Positions 23,860 to 33,232 of a DNA stretch of 64,000 nucleotides are shown in pieces. The position numbers were made by a program, and so were the translations under genes. The notes beneath the pieces were generated by a model. It saw only the letters and a program-made list of their open reading frames with translations, was not told the DNA's origin and made no database searches. Origin of the DNA: CAXBCP01 sp963974055 (lineage in GTDB: Bacteria > Pseudomonadota > Alphaproteobacteria > MPNO01 > UBA830). The stretch is taken from NCBI GenBank assembly GCA_963974055.1, contig CAXBCP010000002.1, positions 124,001-188,000 on the forward strand, written 5' to 3'. Position 1 is the first letter of the stretch. The number at the start of each line of letters is the position of its first letter.

Positions 23860-25163
23860 GCATCACCGCCTACCGCGCGATCACCTGGGCCGCCGGGCCG
23901 CTGATCCGGCGCTATCTGGAGCGCCGCCTTGCGGCGGGTCGCGAGGATGCGGAGCGTTTCGAAGAACGTCTCGGCCATGCCTCTGCGCCGCGCCCCCAGG
24001 GGCCGCTGATCTGGGTGCATGCCTCGAGCGTCGGCGAATCCCTGTCGATGCTGAGCCTGATCGAACGGCTCCATCGCGAACGGCCGGAGATCACGATCCT
24101 GATGACATCCGGCACGGTCAGTTCCGCCCGTCTCCTGCGGGACCGCCTCCCCGCCGGCGTGATCCACCAGTATATCCCCGCCGACCGGACGACCTGGGTA
24201 AAGCGGTTTCTGGATCACTGGCGCCCGGATATCGTGCTCTGGGTCGAATCCGAATTCTGGCCCGCCATCCTGTCGGAAATAAAGAACCGCGATATTCCGG
24301 CCATGCTGATGAATGCCCGCATTTCGGCAAAGTCGTGGCGCGGGTGGCGGCGCGCGCCCTGGATGATCCGCCGGATACTCGCCACGTTCGATATATGCAT
24401 GGCGCAGACCGAGCTCGACGCCGAACGGCTGCGCGATCTCGGTGCAGTTCGCGTGGCCTGTCCCGGCAATCTGAAATTCGCCGCCGACCCGCTTCCTGCA
24501 GATGCCGCCGCGCTTGCCGCGCTCGAATCGTCGATGGCTGCCCGCCCGCGCTGGCTTGCCTTCAGCACGCACGCGGGGGAAGAAGACCTGATCGCGGCGG
24601 CCCATGCCATCCTGATCCGGAATTTTCCCGACCTGCTGACCATCATCGCCCCCCGCCACCCGGCGCGCGGCCCCGATATCGAAGCCGTTATCGGCGACAA
24701 CGGTCTTGCCTGCGCCACCCGCAGCCGGGATGCGCCCGTGACCCGCGAGACCGGCATCCTGCTCGCCGACACGATGGGCGAACTCGGACTGTTTTTCCGC
24801 CTTACAGACATTGCCTTCGTGGGCGGATCGCTGGTGCCCCATGGCGGCCAGAACCCGATAGAGCCCGCCCGTCTCGGCTGCGCGATCGTCCATGGCCCCC
24901 ACATGGAAAATTTCCTCGCCGTCGAAGGCGAACTGGCGGCCGCGGGCGCATCCGCTATTGCCGCGACAGCGGACGAAATCGCCCGCGAGATCGGCACGCT
25001 GTTGTCGAATACGGGGCTGCGGCAGCGTCGGGTCGCGGCGGCACGTTCCGTCGCGGACGGCAAGTTCAGCATCCTCGACGCCGTTTTTTCGCATATCGAC
25101 CCCGTGCTCAACCGCCTCTCTCCCGCCCCGCCGATACCGGCGTCCCGCAATGCGCGCGCCTGA
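23856..25163 (+). CDS. waaA: 3-deoxy-D-manno-octulosonic acid (Kdo) transferase WaaA
   Basis: Inner-membrane glycosyltransferase (GT30) that adds Kdo from CMP-Kdo to lipid IVA, 435 residues. The start is the ATG at 23856, overlapping the previous gene by 4 bases. WVHASSVGESLS near 50-61 contains the conserved catalytic-region Glu, ESEFWPAIL follows near 130, and the C-terminal GT-B half has FVGGSLVPHGGQNPIEPA, a signature of WaaA. The N-terminal hydrophobic stretch anchors it to the cytoplasmic face of the membrane. It overlaps lpxK by 14 bases. Number of Kdo residues added cannot be told. Confidence 0.95.
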   Translation: MSITAYRAITWAAGPLIRRYLERRLAAGREDAERFEERLGHASAPRPQGPLIWVHASSVGESLSMLSLIERLHRERPEITILMTSGTVSSARLLRDRLPAGVIHQYIPADRTTWVKRFLDHWRPDIVLWVESEFWPAILSEIKNRDIPAMLMNARISAKSWRGWRRAPWMIRRILATFDICMAQTELDAERLRDLGAVRVACPGNLKFAADPLPADAAALAALESSMAARPRWLAFSTHAGEEDLIAAAHAILIRNFPDLLTIIAPRHPARGPDIEAVIGDNGLACATRSRDAPVTRETGILLADTMGELGLFFRLTDIAFVGGSLVPHGGQNPIEPARLGCAIVHGPHMENFLAVEGELAAAGASAIAATADEIAREIGTLLSNTGLRQRRVAAARSVADGKFSILDAVFSHIDPVLNRLSPAPPIPASRNARA

Positions 25164-26127
25164 ATTCTGGCGCCGGGACGGCATCCTGCCGCGGCTGCTG
25201 TCGCCGGCCGGCGCGATCTGGCGCTGTCGCACCGCCGCCCGGATCGCGAATACGACGCCGGTCGACGTCGCAGCGCCTGTCATTTGTATCGGCAACGCCG
25301 TCGCCGGCGGCGCCGGAAAAACACCGGTCGCAATCGCCGTGAACGATAGCCTGATACGCCACGGCGTTGCCGCCCATTTTCTCAGCCGGGGATACGGCGG
25401 CAGCGAAACCGGGCCATTGCGCGTCGAACCGGCGCGGCATGACGTTTCGGACGTTGGCGACGAACCGTTGCTGCTTGCCCGGCACGCACCGACCTGGATA
25501 TCACGCGACCGCGTCGCCGGTGCCCAGGCCGCAATTGCCGCGGGCGCCCCGGCAATCGTCATGGATGACGGGTTTCAGAACCCCGCCCTGTACAAGGATA
25601 TATCCATATTGGTGGTCGATGGCGGTTACGGTTTCGGCAACGGGCGCGTGATGCCCGCCGGGCCGTTGCGCGAGGCCCTGTCTGCTGCCGTGGACCGGGC
25701 TGACGCAATCGCGATTGTCGGCGCGGACCGGGTGGGAGTCGAACACCGTCTTGGCGGGCAAAAGCCGGTGATCGCGGCACGGTTCGTGCCGCTGATCGAC
25801 GACGACGACCTGTCGGGTCAGCCGGTGGTCGCCTTTGCGGGTATCGGCCGGCCAGAGAAATTCTTCGAGACCCTGGCCGGGATGGGATGCACCCTGGTTG
25901 CGACCCGTGCCTTTGCCGACCACCACCCCTATACCACCGACGAGGTCGTGCGCCTTATAGAAACGGCAGCGGCGGCGGGCGCACAGCCGGTCACGACCGA
26001 AAAAGACGCCACGCGCCTGCCGGAAGAAACCCGAACAATGGTCAGAACCCTGCGCGTCACGCTGGAATGGCGCGACCGCGACGCACTCGATACAGTGGTC
26101 GCCCCGGTCCTGCGGGCAAAGGAATAG
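25150..26127 (+). CDS. lpxK: Tetraacyldisaccharide 4'-kinase LpxK
   Basis: Phosphorylates the 4' position of the lipid A disaccharide precursor at the inner membrane, 325 residues. The start is the ATG at 25150 inside the waaA 3' end (14-base overlap). A P-loop of the LpxK type, GNAVAGGAGKTPV, lies near 48-60; MDDGFQN near 138-144 and the conserved FADHHPYT near 255-262 follow. It is part of the operon running from the ABC exporter to the lauroyltransferase. Complete and typical. Confidence 0.95.
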   Translation: MRAPEFWRRDGILPRLLSPAGAIWRCRTAARIANTTPVDVAAPVICIGNAVAGGAGKTPVAIAVNDSLIRHGVAAHFLSRGYGGSETGPLRVEPARHDVSDVGDEPLLLARHAPTWISRDRVAGAQAAIAAGAPAIVMDDGFQNPALYKDISILVVDGGYGFGNGRVMPAGPLREALSAAVDRADAIAIVGADRVGVEHRLGGQKPVIAARFVPLIDDDDLSGQPVVAFAGIGRPEKFFETLAGMGCTLVATRAFADHHPYTTDEVVRLIETAAAAGAQPVTTEKDATRLPEETRTMVRTLRVTLEWRDRDALDTVVAPVLRAKE

Positions 26128-26130
26128 ATC

Positions 26131-27048
26131 GTGGCGCGCAATTCCGATCCGCTCTCGCCAAAACCGAAACTGAAGCATTATTTCGAGTATGCCGCCGCCC
26201 GGTCGGTAAATATCGTTCTCGGCCGGATGCCGGTCGATGCCGCATCGAACCTGCTGGCGGCCATAGGTCGCGCGATCGGCCCGCGCATCAGGCTCAGCGA
26301 CCGCGTCCGCGACAATATCCGCCTGGTCTGGCCCGACATCGAGAAAACGCGGATGGAGGAAATCGTCCGCGGCGTGTGGGACAACTTTTCACGGGTCGGC
26401 AACGATTACTGGAGCCTCGACAAGATCCGGCGGGATCAGGACAACCGGATCGAGATCGTCGGCGCCGAACACCTGGACGCACTGCGCGACAGCGGAAAAT
26501 CCGGCATCCTGTTTTCCGGCCATATGGGAAACTGGGAAATGGTGACCCTGGCTGCCCGCATGCGCAATCTGCCGCTGACCGTCGTCTACCGCCCCTTCAA
26601 CAACCCGTTGATCGACCGCCATGTGCGCGACTGGCAGCGCGGCAGCGGCGTCGAACTGATCATGAAGGGCCGTGAAGGCGCCCGGCGGCTGACCCAGGTA
26701 CTGAAAGGCGACGGGCACACGATCATGCTGGTGGACGTACGCATGAATGACGGCATAACCGCACCGTTCCTTGGGCTCGACGCGATGACCCCGTCAGCGC
26801 CCGCCGCGCTCGCGATGAAATACGACGCGATGCTGGTACCGGTGCGCGTCGAGCGCACCGGGCCTGCCCATTTCAGGGTCACGGTGGAAAAACCGCACCC
26901 CCCCGTGAATACGGGAAACCGCGCCGCCGATATCCTGGCGACCACAACGTGGATCAACGACCGCATCGGAGCGTGGATACTGGACCGCCCGGAACAATGG
27001 ATGTGGTTTCACCGGCGCTGGGGCCGGAACCCGAAGCGGAATTCCTGA
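26131..27048 (+). CDS. Lipid A biosynthesis late acyltransferase (LpxL/HtrB family)
   Basis: Adds a secondary acyl chain to Kdo-lipid A, 305 residues. The catalytic HX4E signature is seen as HMGNWE near 130-135, after SGKSGILFSG; VYRPFNNP and the LVDVRMNDGI substrate region follow, as in the LpxL family. The start is GTG at 26131, 3 bases after the lpxK stop. It ends 3 bases from the convergent M23 peptidase gene. Which chain and position it transfers cannot be told from the sequence. Confidence 0.93.
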   Translation: MARNSDPLSPKPKLKHYFEYAAARSVNIVLGRMPVDAASNLLAAIGRAIGPRIRLSDRVRDNIRLVWPDIEKTRMEEIVRGVWDNFSRVGNDYWSLDKIRRDQDNRIEIVGAEHLDALRDSGKSGILFSGHMGNWEMVTLAARMRNLPLTVVYRPFNNPLIDRHVRDWQRGSGVELIMKGREGARRLTQVLKGDGHTIMLVDVRMNDGITAPFLGLDAMTPSAPAALAMKYDAMLVPVRVERTGPAHFRVTVEKPHPPVNTGNRAADILATTTWINDRIGAWILDRPEQWMWFHRRWGRNPKRNS

Positions 27049-27051
27049 ACC

Positions 27052-27867
27052 CTATTTCGGCATCGGCCCCAAAAGCAGCCTGGGATCGAGCCGTTCCTGG
27101 AACCAGTTGATCCGCCAGTCGAGATGCGGGCCCGTCGACCGCCCGGTGCTGCCGAGCTTGCCAATCAACTGGCCCTGTTTCACGCTCTCGCCCAGCCGGG
27201 CATCGACTGCACTAAGGTGCGAATACACGGTCGACAGGCCGTGGCCATGATCGATAATCACAGTGCCGCCCGTGAAATACATGTCCGTATTCGCCAGGGT
27301 CACCGTCCCCGGCGCGGACGCCACAACGGGCGTGCCGACCGGCGCCGCGATATCGAGCCCGAGATGGGGACGCCGGGGCTTGCCGTTAAGGATGCGTTGA
27401 CTGCCGTAGACGCCCGAAATCCTGCCTTTGGCCGGCCAGACAAAACCGCCGGCGAAATGCGGAACCGTCGTGAAAATTGCGCGGGCATCGCGGATCGCCT
27501 TGGCCTCGGCCTTGATCCGGAGAAGCGCGCCGGGAGACGGGGTGACCATTTTCGGCGGCAGGCCGTCGATCCGAGATATCCGGTATTTCCGTTTTTTGAC
27601 GGTCAGCGGCCGCACGTCGCGTTTGCCGTCCGGTGAAACCGCCTGAAGAATGGATGTTTTCGGGGCGTCGCGCCCGAAACCGAAAACGAAACGCCCGTCA
27701 CCGGTCACCCTTATCAACCGGCCGTCCAGAGTGATCCGTGTTCCCGGGTCGGTGCGGCCGACGACCAGCCCGCCCTGAATGAAATCGCCCTCCAGCGACA
27801 GTTTCGCCGCGGCGGCAGGCAGGCAGACCATCATGGAAATCAGCCCGGCGAGGAACACTTTGATCAT
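27052..27867 (-). CDS. Exported M23-family (LytM-type) zinc metallopeptidase
   Basis: Periplasmic peptidoglycan hydrolase candidate of 271 residues with a Sec signal peptide (residues 1-21, cleavage after AAAA). The C-terminal M23 domain (about 150-262) contains the zinc ligands in HLGLD, the HGHG motif and a final His in GPHLDW, so it should be active and cleave peptide cross-links in the cell wall. The N-terminal half is a beta-rich segment seen in alphaproteobacterial members. Its ATG overlaps the xseA stop by one base (TGATG), so it is coupled to xseA. Confidence 0.93.
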   Translation of the reverse strand: MIKVFLAGLISMMVCLPAAAAKLSLEGDFIQGGLVVGRTDPGTRITLDGRLIRVTGDGRFVFGFGRDAPKTSILQAVSPDGKRDVRPLTVKKRKYRISRIDGLPPKMVTPSPGALLRIKAEAKAIRDARAIFTTVPHFAGGFVWPAKGRISGVYGSQRILNGKPRRPHLGLDIAAPVGTPVVASAPGTVTLANTDMYFTGGTVIIDHGHGLSTVYSHLSAVDARLGESVKQGQLIGKLGSTGRSTGPHLDWRINWFQERLDPRLLLGPMPK

Positions 27868-29414
27868 CAGAACAAAGACCCCTGCCCCGCCTTCGAATCC
27901 GCATCCGGTTTCGGCGCCCGTTTCGGCTTTCGGGTGACGGACACTTTGGGTTTCCGCGCGGGCGTGTCGCCGTCGTCTTCGATCACCGCGCCGACATCCC
28001 CGTCGGAAAAGTGAATGGACACTGCCTGTCCCGCCGAGGTTGCCGCCGCCTGCATCACGGGCTCGCCATCGGCGTCGCGCACCAGCGCAAAGCCCCGGTC
28101 GAGCACGCGTTCATAGGACAGGCTTTCCAGAAGCTGGCCCGCCGATTTGAGGGCTGCCGTGGAATTTGCAATCGATCGCGTCACACCGCCGGACATCCGT
28201 TCGACGGACGACAGCCCTTCGAAGCGCGTCGCGCGGTCGCGGACGAAAGATTTCAGCCCCACGATCATTCCGGCATCGGCATGGTTCAGCCGGGTCGTCG
28301 CCTTGTCGAGCTGCTCACGCGGGTGGGGCAGGCCGGCCGCCGCCGTCGCCAGACGGGCCGCGGCGCGCTCGGTCTGGCGCGACATCGAATTCGCCAGCCG
28401 GTCGGTCGCGTTGTCGAGCGACTGCATCGCGCTTTCCAGCAGGTCGGCGGGACGCGGCAGGCCGCGCGCGAGGCCTTCGATCCGGGCCCGCCGGTCTTCG
28501 ATCAGCCGGCCGGACGCCGCAATCAGGCGGCGCTCGTCGTCCACAACCTGGGCCAGCAGCTCGCTGCGCACCGGCACCGCCATTTCGGCCGCCGCGGTCG
28601 GTGTCGGCGCCCGGCGGTCCGATGCATAGTCGATCAACGTGGTGTCGGTTTCATGCCCGACCGCGGAAATCAGCGGGATATCCGACGCCGCGGCAGCACG
28701 GACGACGACTTCCTCGTTGAACTGCCAGAGATCTTCCAGGCTGCCGCCGCCGCGGGCGACGATCAGCACATCGGGGCGCGGCACCCTGCCGCCCGGCACA
28801 AGCGCATTGAAACCTTCGATCGCCGCGGCAATTTTCGCGGCCGCGCCGTCGCCCTGAACCGGGACCGGCCACATCAGGACATGACGCGGGAACCGGTCGG
28901 CCAGCCGATGAAGGATATCGCGGATGACGGCACCGGTCGGCGAGGTAATCACCCCGATCACGTCGGGCAGGAAAGGCAGGTCGCGCTTGCGGTCGGGGTC
29001 GAACAAACCTTCCGCGCCGAGCTTCTTGCGCCGGTCTTCGAGCAATTTCAGCAGCGCGCCCTCGCCCGCAAGTTCGACGGCTTCGACGACGATCTGATAG
29101 CGCGAGCTCTTGGGATAGGAAGATATGCGCCCGGTGGCGATCACCTCCATCCCTTCTTCCAGTTTCAGGGACAGCTTGCCGACGGTGCCGCGCCACGCGA
29201 CCGCATCCATTGCCGCATCGGCATCCTTGAGCGTGAAATACAGATGGCCGGAGCCGTGATAGTTCGGCCGCCCGACTTCGCCCCGGATCCGGACGCGGCC
29301 GAATGCGCCTTCAAGCGTGTGCTTGATCGCCTGTGAAATCTCACCGACGGAAAGCTCGGCGACATTGCCGCCGGGGGCGGGTTTTTCGCTGGAATCGAAG
29401 AATTGATCGGCCAT
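27867..29414 (-). CDS. xseA: Exodeoxyribonuclease VII large subunit XseA
   Basis: Large subunit of the single-strand-specific nuclease ExoVII, 515 residues from the ATG at 29414 (another ATG lies 4 codons upstream). The N-terminal OB-fold (about 15-115) has VRIRGEVGRPNYHGSGHLYFT-like sequence; the catalytic core includes VITSPTGAVIRDI, VARGGGSLEDLWQFN, AVGHETDTTLIDYASDRRAPTPTAAAE; a long helical region follows. The last 40 residues are basic and of low complexity. The small subunit XseB is not in the window. Divergent from purD, 83 bases apart. Confidence 0.95.
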   Translation of the reverse strand: MADQFFDSSEKPAPGGNVAELSVGEISQAIKHTLEGAFGRVRIRGEVGRPNYHGSGHLYFTLKDADAAMDAVAWRGTVGKLSLKLEEGMEVIATGRISSYPKSSRYQIVVEAVELAGEGALLKLLEDRRKKLGAEGLFDPDRKRDLPFLPDVIGVITSPTGAVIRDILHRLADRFPRHVLMWPVPVQGDGAAAKIAAAIEGFNALVPGGRVPRPDVLIVARGGGSLEDLWQFNEEVVVRAAAASDIPLISAVGHETDTTLIDYASDRRAPTPTAAAEMAVPVRSELLAQVVDDERRLIAASGRLIEDRRARIEGLARGLPRPADLLESAMQSLDNATDRLANSMSRQTERAAARLATAAAGLPHPREQLDKATTRLNHADAGMIVGLKSFVRDRATRFEGLSSVERMSGGVTRSIANSTAALKSAGQLLESLSYERVLDRGFALVRDADGEPVMQAAATSAGQAVSIHFSDGDVGAVIEDDGDTPARKPKVSVTRKPKRAPKPDADSKAGQGSLF

Positions 29415-29497
29415 GACGATTCGCATTCTATGACATCTGATGAGTCGTATGCCAAGTTTGTGGCAGAAATGTGCATTGCAGGTCGGGGAAAGAAGGA

Positions 29498-30766
29498 ATG
29501 AAGGTTCTTGTCGTAGGCGGTGGCGGGCGCGAACACGCGTTGTGCTGGACGATTTCAGGCTCGCCGCTCGTCGACAAGCTATGGTGTGCGCCGGGCAATG
29601 CCGGCATTGCCCAGGACGCCGAATGCGTCGATATCGGCGCCGAGGATATCGACGGGCTGGTCGCATTTGCGGTCGAGAACGCGGTCGAACTGGTCGTCAT
29701 CGGTCCGGAAGGTCCGCTGGTACTGGGCCTCGCCGACCGGCTGATCGCCGAAGGCATCCGCGCCTTCGGGCCGAGCGCCGCCGCCGCCGTCATCGAAGGC
29801 TCCAAGGGCTACATGAAAGACCTGTGCGCGCGCTACGACATCCCGACCGCCGCCTATGGCCGGTTTACCGACCCGGCAGCGGCGAAGGCCTTCATCGCGG
29901 AACGCGGCGCGCCCATCGTGGTGAAGACCGACGGGCTTGCCGGCGGCAAGGGCGTGCTGATCTGTGAAACGGTGGACCAGGCCAATACCGCCGTCGACGA
30001 CATGATGACCGGCGGCGCGTTCGGCGGCGCGGGCGCCGAGATCGTGATCGAGGAATTCATGGAAGGCGAGGAAGCGAGCTTCTTCGCCCTGGTGGACGGC
30101 GAACACGCCCTGCCGCTGGCCGCCGCCCAGGACCATAAACGGGTCGGCGACGGCGATACCGGGCTCAACACCGGCGGCATGGGCGCCTATTCGCCCGCCC
30201 CGGTCGTGACGGACGACATCGCGGCTGCCGTGATGGAGAAAATCATCCTGCCGACGGTCGCGGGCATGAAGGCGGACGGCACGCCCTATAAGGGCGTTCT
30301 CTATGCCGGGCTGATGCTGACCGACGAGGGCCCGAAACTGATCGAATACAATTGCCGGTTCGGCGACCCCGAATGCCAGGTTCTGATGACACGGCTGATG
30401 TCCGACCTGGTGCCCGCGCTGATCGCCGCCTGTGACGGCGAATTAAAGGATTTCGATCTCCGCTGGTTTGACGAAGCCGCGCTGACGGTTGTCATGGCGG
30501 CCAACGGCTATCCCGGCGCCTACGAGAAAGGCTCTGTCATTGGCGGGCTCGACAAGGCCGCCAAGGTCGCGGGAGCGCTGATCTTTCATGCCGGGACCGC
30601 GACCGGCGAAAACGGCGATATCGTCGCCACCGGCGGCCGCGTGCTCAACGTTACCGCCAATGCCCGGACCATCGCCGAGGCCCAGGAACGCGCCTACAAG
30701 GCCGTGGACCGGATCGACTGGCCGGGCGGGTTCTGCCGCCGGGATATCGGCTGGCGCGCGGTTTGA
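29498..30766 (+). CDS. purD: Phosphoribosylamine-glycine ligase PurD
   Basis: Second step of purine synthesis: ATP-dependent joining of 5-phosphoribosylamine and glycine, 422 residues. The start is the ATG at 29498 preceded by AAGAAGGA. Residues 1-20 (MKVLVVGGGGREHAL) form the N domain loop; the ATP-grasp domain has VVKTDGLAGGKGVLI near 145-160 and HKRVGDGDTGLNTGGMGAYSP near 210-230; EYNCRFGDPECQ near 283-294 binds metal and ATP. Complete. Monocistronic, with a 135-base gap to the next gene. Confidence 0.96.
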   Translation: MKVLVVGGGGREHALCWTISGSPLVDKLWCAPGNAGIAQDAECVDIGAEDIDGLVAFAVENAVELVVIGPEGPLVLGLADRLIAEGIRAFGPSAAAAVIEGSKGYMKDLCARYDIPTAAYGRFTDPAAAKAFIAERGAPIVVKTDGLAGGKGVLICETVDQANTAVDDMMTGGAFGGAGAEIVIEEFMEGEEASFFALVDGEHALPLAAAQDHKRVGDGDTGLNTGGMGAYSPAPVVTDDIAAAVMEKIILPTVAGMKADGTPYKGVLYAGLMLTDEGPKLIEYNCRFGDPECQVLMTRLMSDLVPALIAACDGELKDFDLRWFDEAALTVVMAANGYPGAYEKGSVIGGLDKAAKVAGALIFHAGTATGENGDIVATGGRVLNVTANARTIAEAQERAYKAVDRIDWPGGFCRRDIGWRAV

Positions 30767-30825
30767 CCGCGTAGACCCGAAAGCCATTACGGGAAAGCCG
30801 TCATATGTCGGCCAACCGCAATTGC

Positions 30826-30838
30826 ATTGCGCTGCAAT
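30826..30838. promoter_or_regulatory. Palindrome ATTGC-N3-GCAAT upstream of the thioesterase gene
   Basis: A perfect inverted repeat ATTGC-GCT-GCAAT lies 64 bases before the thioesterase start, inside a wider AATTGC/GCAATT repeat (30820-30839). A second imperfect copy, ATTGC-AGT-GCGAA, is at 30882-30894. The same 5-3-5 palindrome precedes the MaoC-like gene at 62635-62647. It resembles TTGC-N3-GCAA operators that I associate with PhaR-type regulators of polyhydroxyalkanoate genes; this identification is from memory and tentative. Confidence 0.45.
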
Positions 30839-30901
30839 TTGACAGGAAGCCACAGGAACTGGTACCCGACGCCTCTTTCATATTGCAGTGCGAAATAATT
30901 T

Positions 30902-31351
30902 ATGACCAACCTCGAGCGCTTCGCCGATCTTGAAACCGGCTATTCCGGCATGCTGTACCCGATGGAAATCGACCACATGCAGCATGCAAATGTCCGCTAT
31001 TACAGCCGGGCCTTCAACGAAACCGCCTATTTCATGTTCACCTTCGCCGGAATAACCCCGGAATACATGCGCGAAAACGATTGCGGCATGGCGGCGGTCG
31101 AAGAGCACCATTACTATCGTCAGGAAATCCATCCCGGCGACCATGTCGTGGTCAAGACGTGTTTCATCGACTTCTCGGACAAGTGGCTGCATGTGTGGAG
31201 CGTGATGATCAACCGGATCACCGACGAAATCTGCGCCATCAACGACCAGCGATGCGTTCATTTCGACACCGTTGCGCGAAAGTCCAAACCGTTTCCGGCC
31301 GAAATCATCACCCGCGGAAAATCCCTTATCCGGGAACGCCCGGAAGTCTGA
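30902..31351 (+). CDS. Hotdog-fold acyl-CoA thioesterase (4-hydroxybenzoyl-CoA thioesterase type)
   Basis: Cytoplasmic protein of 149 residues with a single hotdog domain. The segment MEIDHMQHANVRYYSRAFNE near 20-39 carries the Asp-His-Met-x-His-x-Asn-x-x-Tyr pattern of 4-hydroxybenzoyl-CoA/YbgC-type thioesterases, with Asp as the likely catalytic residue. A strand rich in HYYRQEIHPGDHV follows. It would hydrolyse a short or aromatic acyl-CoA; the substrate is not known. It is convergent with the EamA gene (4 bases between stops). Its promoter contains the ATTGC-N3-GCAAT palindrome. Confidence 0.85.
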   Translation: MTNLERFADLETGYSGMLYPMEIDHMQHANVRYYSRAFNETAYFMFTFAGITPEYMRENDCGMAAVEEHHYYRQEIHPGDHVVVKTCFIDFSDKWLHVWSVMINRITDEICAINDQRCVHFDTVARKSKPFPAEIITRGKSLIRERPEV

Positions 31352-31355
31352 GCCG

Positions 31356-32288
31356 CTATTCGGCCGGTCCGGCAGGTGCAGCGGCCGCACGCCGCCGGGC
31401 CCGGGATTCGTGACGCGCCAGCCAGGTCGATGCGGCAACGATCAGCGCGCCGCCGAGCCACACCCAGATTCCCGGGAATTCCCCGAACAGGAACCAGCCG
31501 ACGATCGCCGCCCAGACAAGCCGTGCGAACACGACGGGCTCGACGGCGGATATATCGGCGATCTTGTAGGCGGTGGTCAGCAGCATGTGCCCGCAACTGC
31601 CGAGAAACCCGATCAGCATCATGAATAAGAGCTGTTCGACGGTCGGCGTCTGCCACACGAAGGTCAGCGCGATACCCGACGGCACCATCATGGTCAGCGA
31701 CAGGTAGGCGACGATGGTCGCGGGCTGGTCTGTCCGGGACAGCGATTTCGCCATCAGTTTCGAGCACGTCACGAACAGCATCGAGATCAGCACCAGGAAC
31801 ATGCCGTAATTGATTTCCTGGAATCCCGGCCGGACAATGATCAGTGCGCCCGCAAACCCGACCGCCAGCGCCCACCAGCGGGGACCGCGGACGTTTTCGC
31901 CAAGGACGAGCATCGCCCCCATGCCGACGAAAAGCGGGCCGGTCAGCGACAGTGCCGTCGCATCGCCGAGCGGCACCAGGCTGAGGGCGGTGAACCAGCA
32001 CAGCAGGGACGCACCGTTGAAAACCCCGCGCAGCATGTGAAGCGGAAACCGCGCCGTCCGCAGGACCGAGAGGCGGGTTCTCAGCAGGATCGGCGCAAAA
32101 AACACGAATCCGAAAAACGCCCGGAAAAACGCAATTTCCATCGCATCCAGGTCGCGCGACAGAAACCGGACGGATCCGTGCATGGTCGCGAAGAAGGCGC
32201 CAGACAGGACAACGAGAATAATGCCCCGCACCGTCGGCGACACGTTTTCCATCTCTTCGATCAGACGGATAGGATTTTTTATCTGCAT
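31356..32288 (-). CDS. EamA/DMT-family transporter
   Basis: Inner-membrane protein of 310 residues with ten predicted helices in two EamA repeats (about 18-150 and 165-295), the pattern of drug/metabolite transporters. The start is the ATG at 32288, giving a short cytoplasmic N-terminus before helix 1 (GIILVVLSGAFFATMHG); longer upstream frames would run into the divergent gene region. The C-terminus is basic and Ala/Pro-rich. The solute cannot be inferred. It is divergent from the aldolase gene, with 137 bases between their starts. Confidence 0.88.
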   Translation of the reverse strand: MQIKNPIRLIEEMENVSPTVRGIILVVLSGAFFATMHGSVRFLSRDLDAMEIAFFRAFFGFVFFAPILLRTRLSVLRTARFPLHMLRGVFNGASLLCWFTALSLVPLGDATALSLTGPLFVGMGAMLVLGENVRGPRWWALAVGFAGALIIVRPGFQEINYGMFLVLISMLFVTCSKLMAKSLSRTDQPATIVAYLSLTMMVPSGIALTFVWQTPTVEQLLFMMLIGFLGSCGHMLLTTAYKIADISAVEPVVFARLVWAAIVGWFLFGEFPGIWVWLGGALIVAASTWLARHESRARRRAAAAPAGPAE

Positions 32289-32425
32289 AGGGACATCACA
32301 TACGCGGGCGGTCCCCATTGCGTCAATCGGGGGAACCGTCGGTCGCGATGCTGCGGTCTCCCCCTGGCGCGGCGAAGCGTGTAAAACAGTCGCAACAAAC
32401 AGGCATCTTGACGGGGAGAACGAGG

Positions 32426-33196
32426 ATGAGACCGAACAAAATTCAGCAGGCATGGGCCGACGGGCGCGCCGCGGTAAACGTCTTCCTGACCATACCGAGC
32501 TCTTTCCCGGCGGAGATCATGGCGTCGCTCGACTGGGACGGTATTACCGTCGACATGCAGCACGGCGTCACGGACTATATGAGCGCCCTTCACATGATGC
32601 AGGCAGCGGCGCGCTACGACCCGGCCCCGATGGTCCGCGTCCCCTGGAACGACCCGGCAATTATCATGAAATCCCTCGATGCCGGCGCCTACGGGATCAT
32701 CTGCCCGATGATCAACACCCGCGACGAATGCGAACGTTTCGTCGGCGCATGCCGCTATGCCCCCGCCGGGTACCGCTCCACGGGACCGGTGCGCGCAAGT
32801 TTCTACGCCGGTGCGGATTACCACGATCACGCGGATACGACCGTTCTGACCTTTGCGATGATCGAAACCCAGCAGGCTGTCGACAACCTCGACGACATCT
32901 GCAGCGTACCGGGGCTTGACGCCGTGTATATCGGCCCGTCCGACCTGTCGGTGTCGATCGGCAAGGGACCGGGCGGCGACCAGCGCGACCCGGAGGTCAT
33001 GGAGCGCATCGATGCCACGCTTGCCGCCACCAAACGTCACGGTATCAAAGCAGGCATTCACACCATGACCGCCGCCTATGCGCGGGAAATGGTCGACAGG
33101 GGGTTCGACCTTGTCACCCTGTCAAGCGACTTCCGCCTGATGATGGCAAGCGCCGCAAACATACTTTTCGATTTCAATTCGACCGCCGGGGAATAA
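32426..33196 (+). CDS. HpcH/HpaI-family aldolase
   Basis: Class II pyruvate-type aldolase of 256 residues. The start is the ATG at 32426, with CGAGG and GGGGAG upstream. Conserved features: GITVDMQHGV near 37-46 (catalytic His), MVRVPWNDPAIIMKSLDAGAYGIICPMI near 69-96 with the substrate Arg, an acidic metal ligand near MIETQQAV, and IGPSDLSVSIG near 170-180. Members cleave 4-hydroxy-2-oxo acids (for example 4-hydroxy-2-oxoheptanedioate, 2-keto-3-deoxy acids) to pyruvate and an aldehyde. With the VOC gene next to it and the Rieske oxygenase nearby it may act in aromatic or sugar-acid breakdown; substrate is inference. Confidence 0.9.
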   Translation: MRPNKIQQAWADGRAAVNVFLTIPSSFPAEIMASLDWDGITVDMQHGVTDYMSALHMMQAAARYDPAPMVRVPWNDPAIIMKSLDAGAYGIICPMINTRDECERFVGACRYAPAGYRSTGPVRASFYAGADYHDHADTTVLTFAMIETQQAVDNLDDICSVPGLDAVYIGPSDLSVSIGKGPGGDQRDPEVMERIDATLAATKRHGIKAGIHTMTAAYAREMVDRGFDLVTLSSDFRLMMASAANILFDFNSTAGE

Positions 33197-33232
33197 ACTT
33201 CGTCCGGCAGGGCAAAGCCCCAGGAGGACTCA

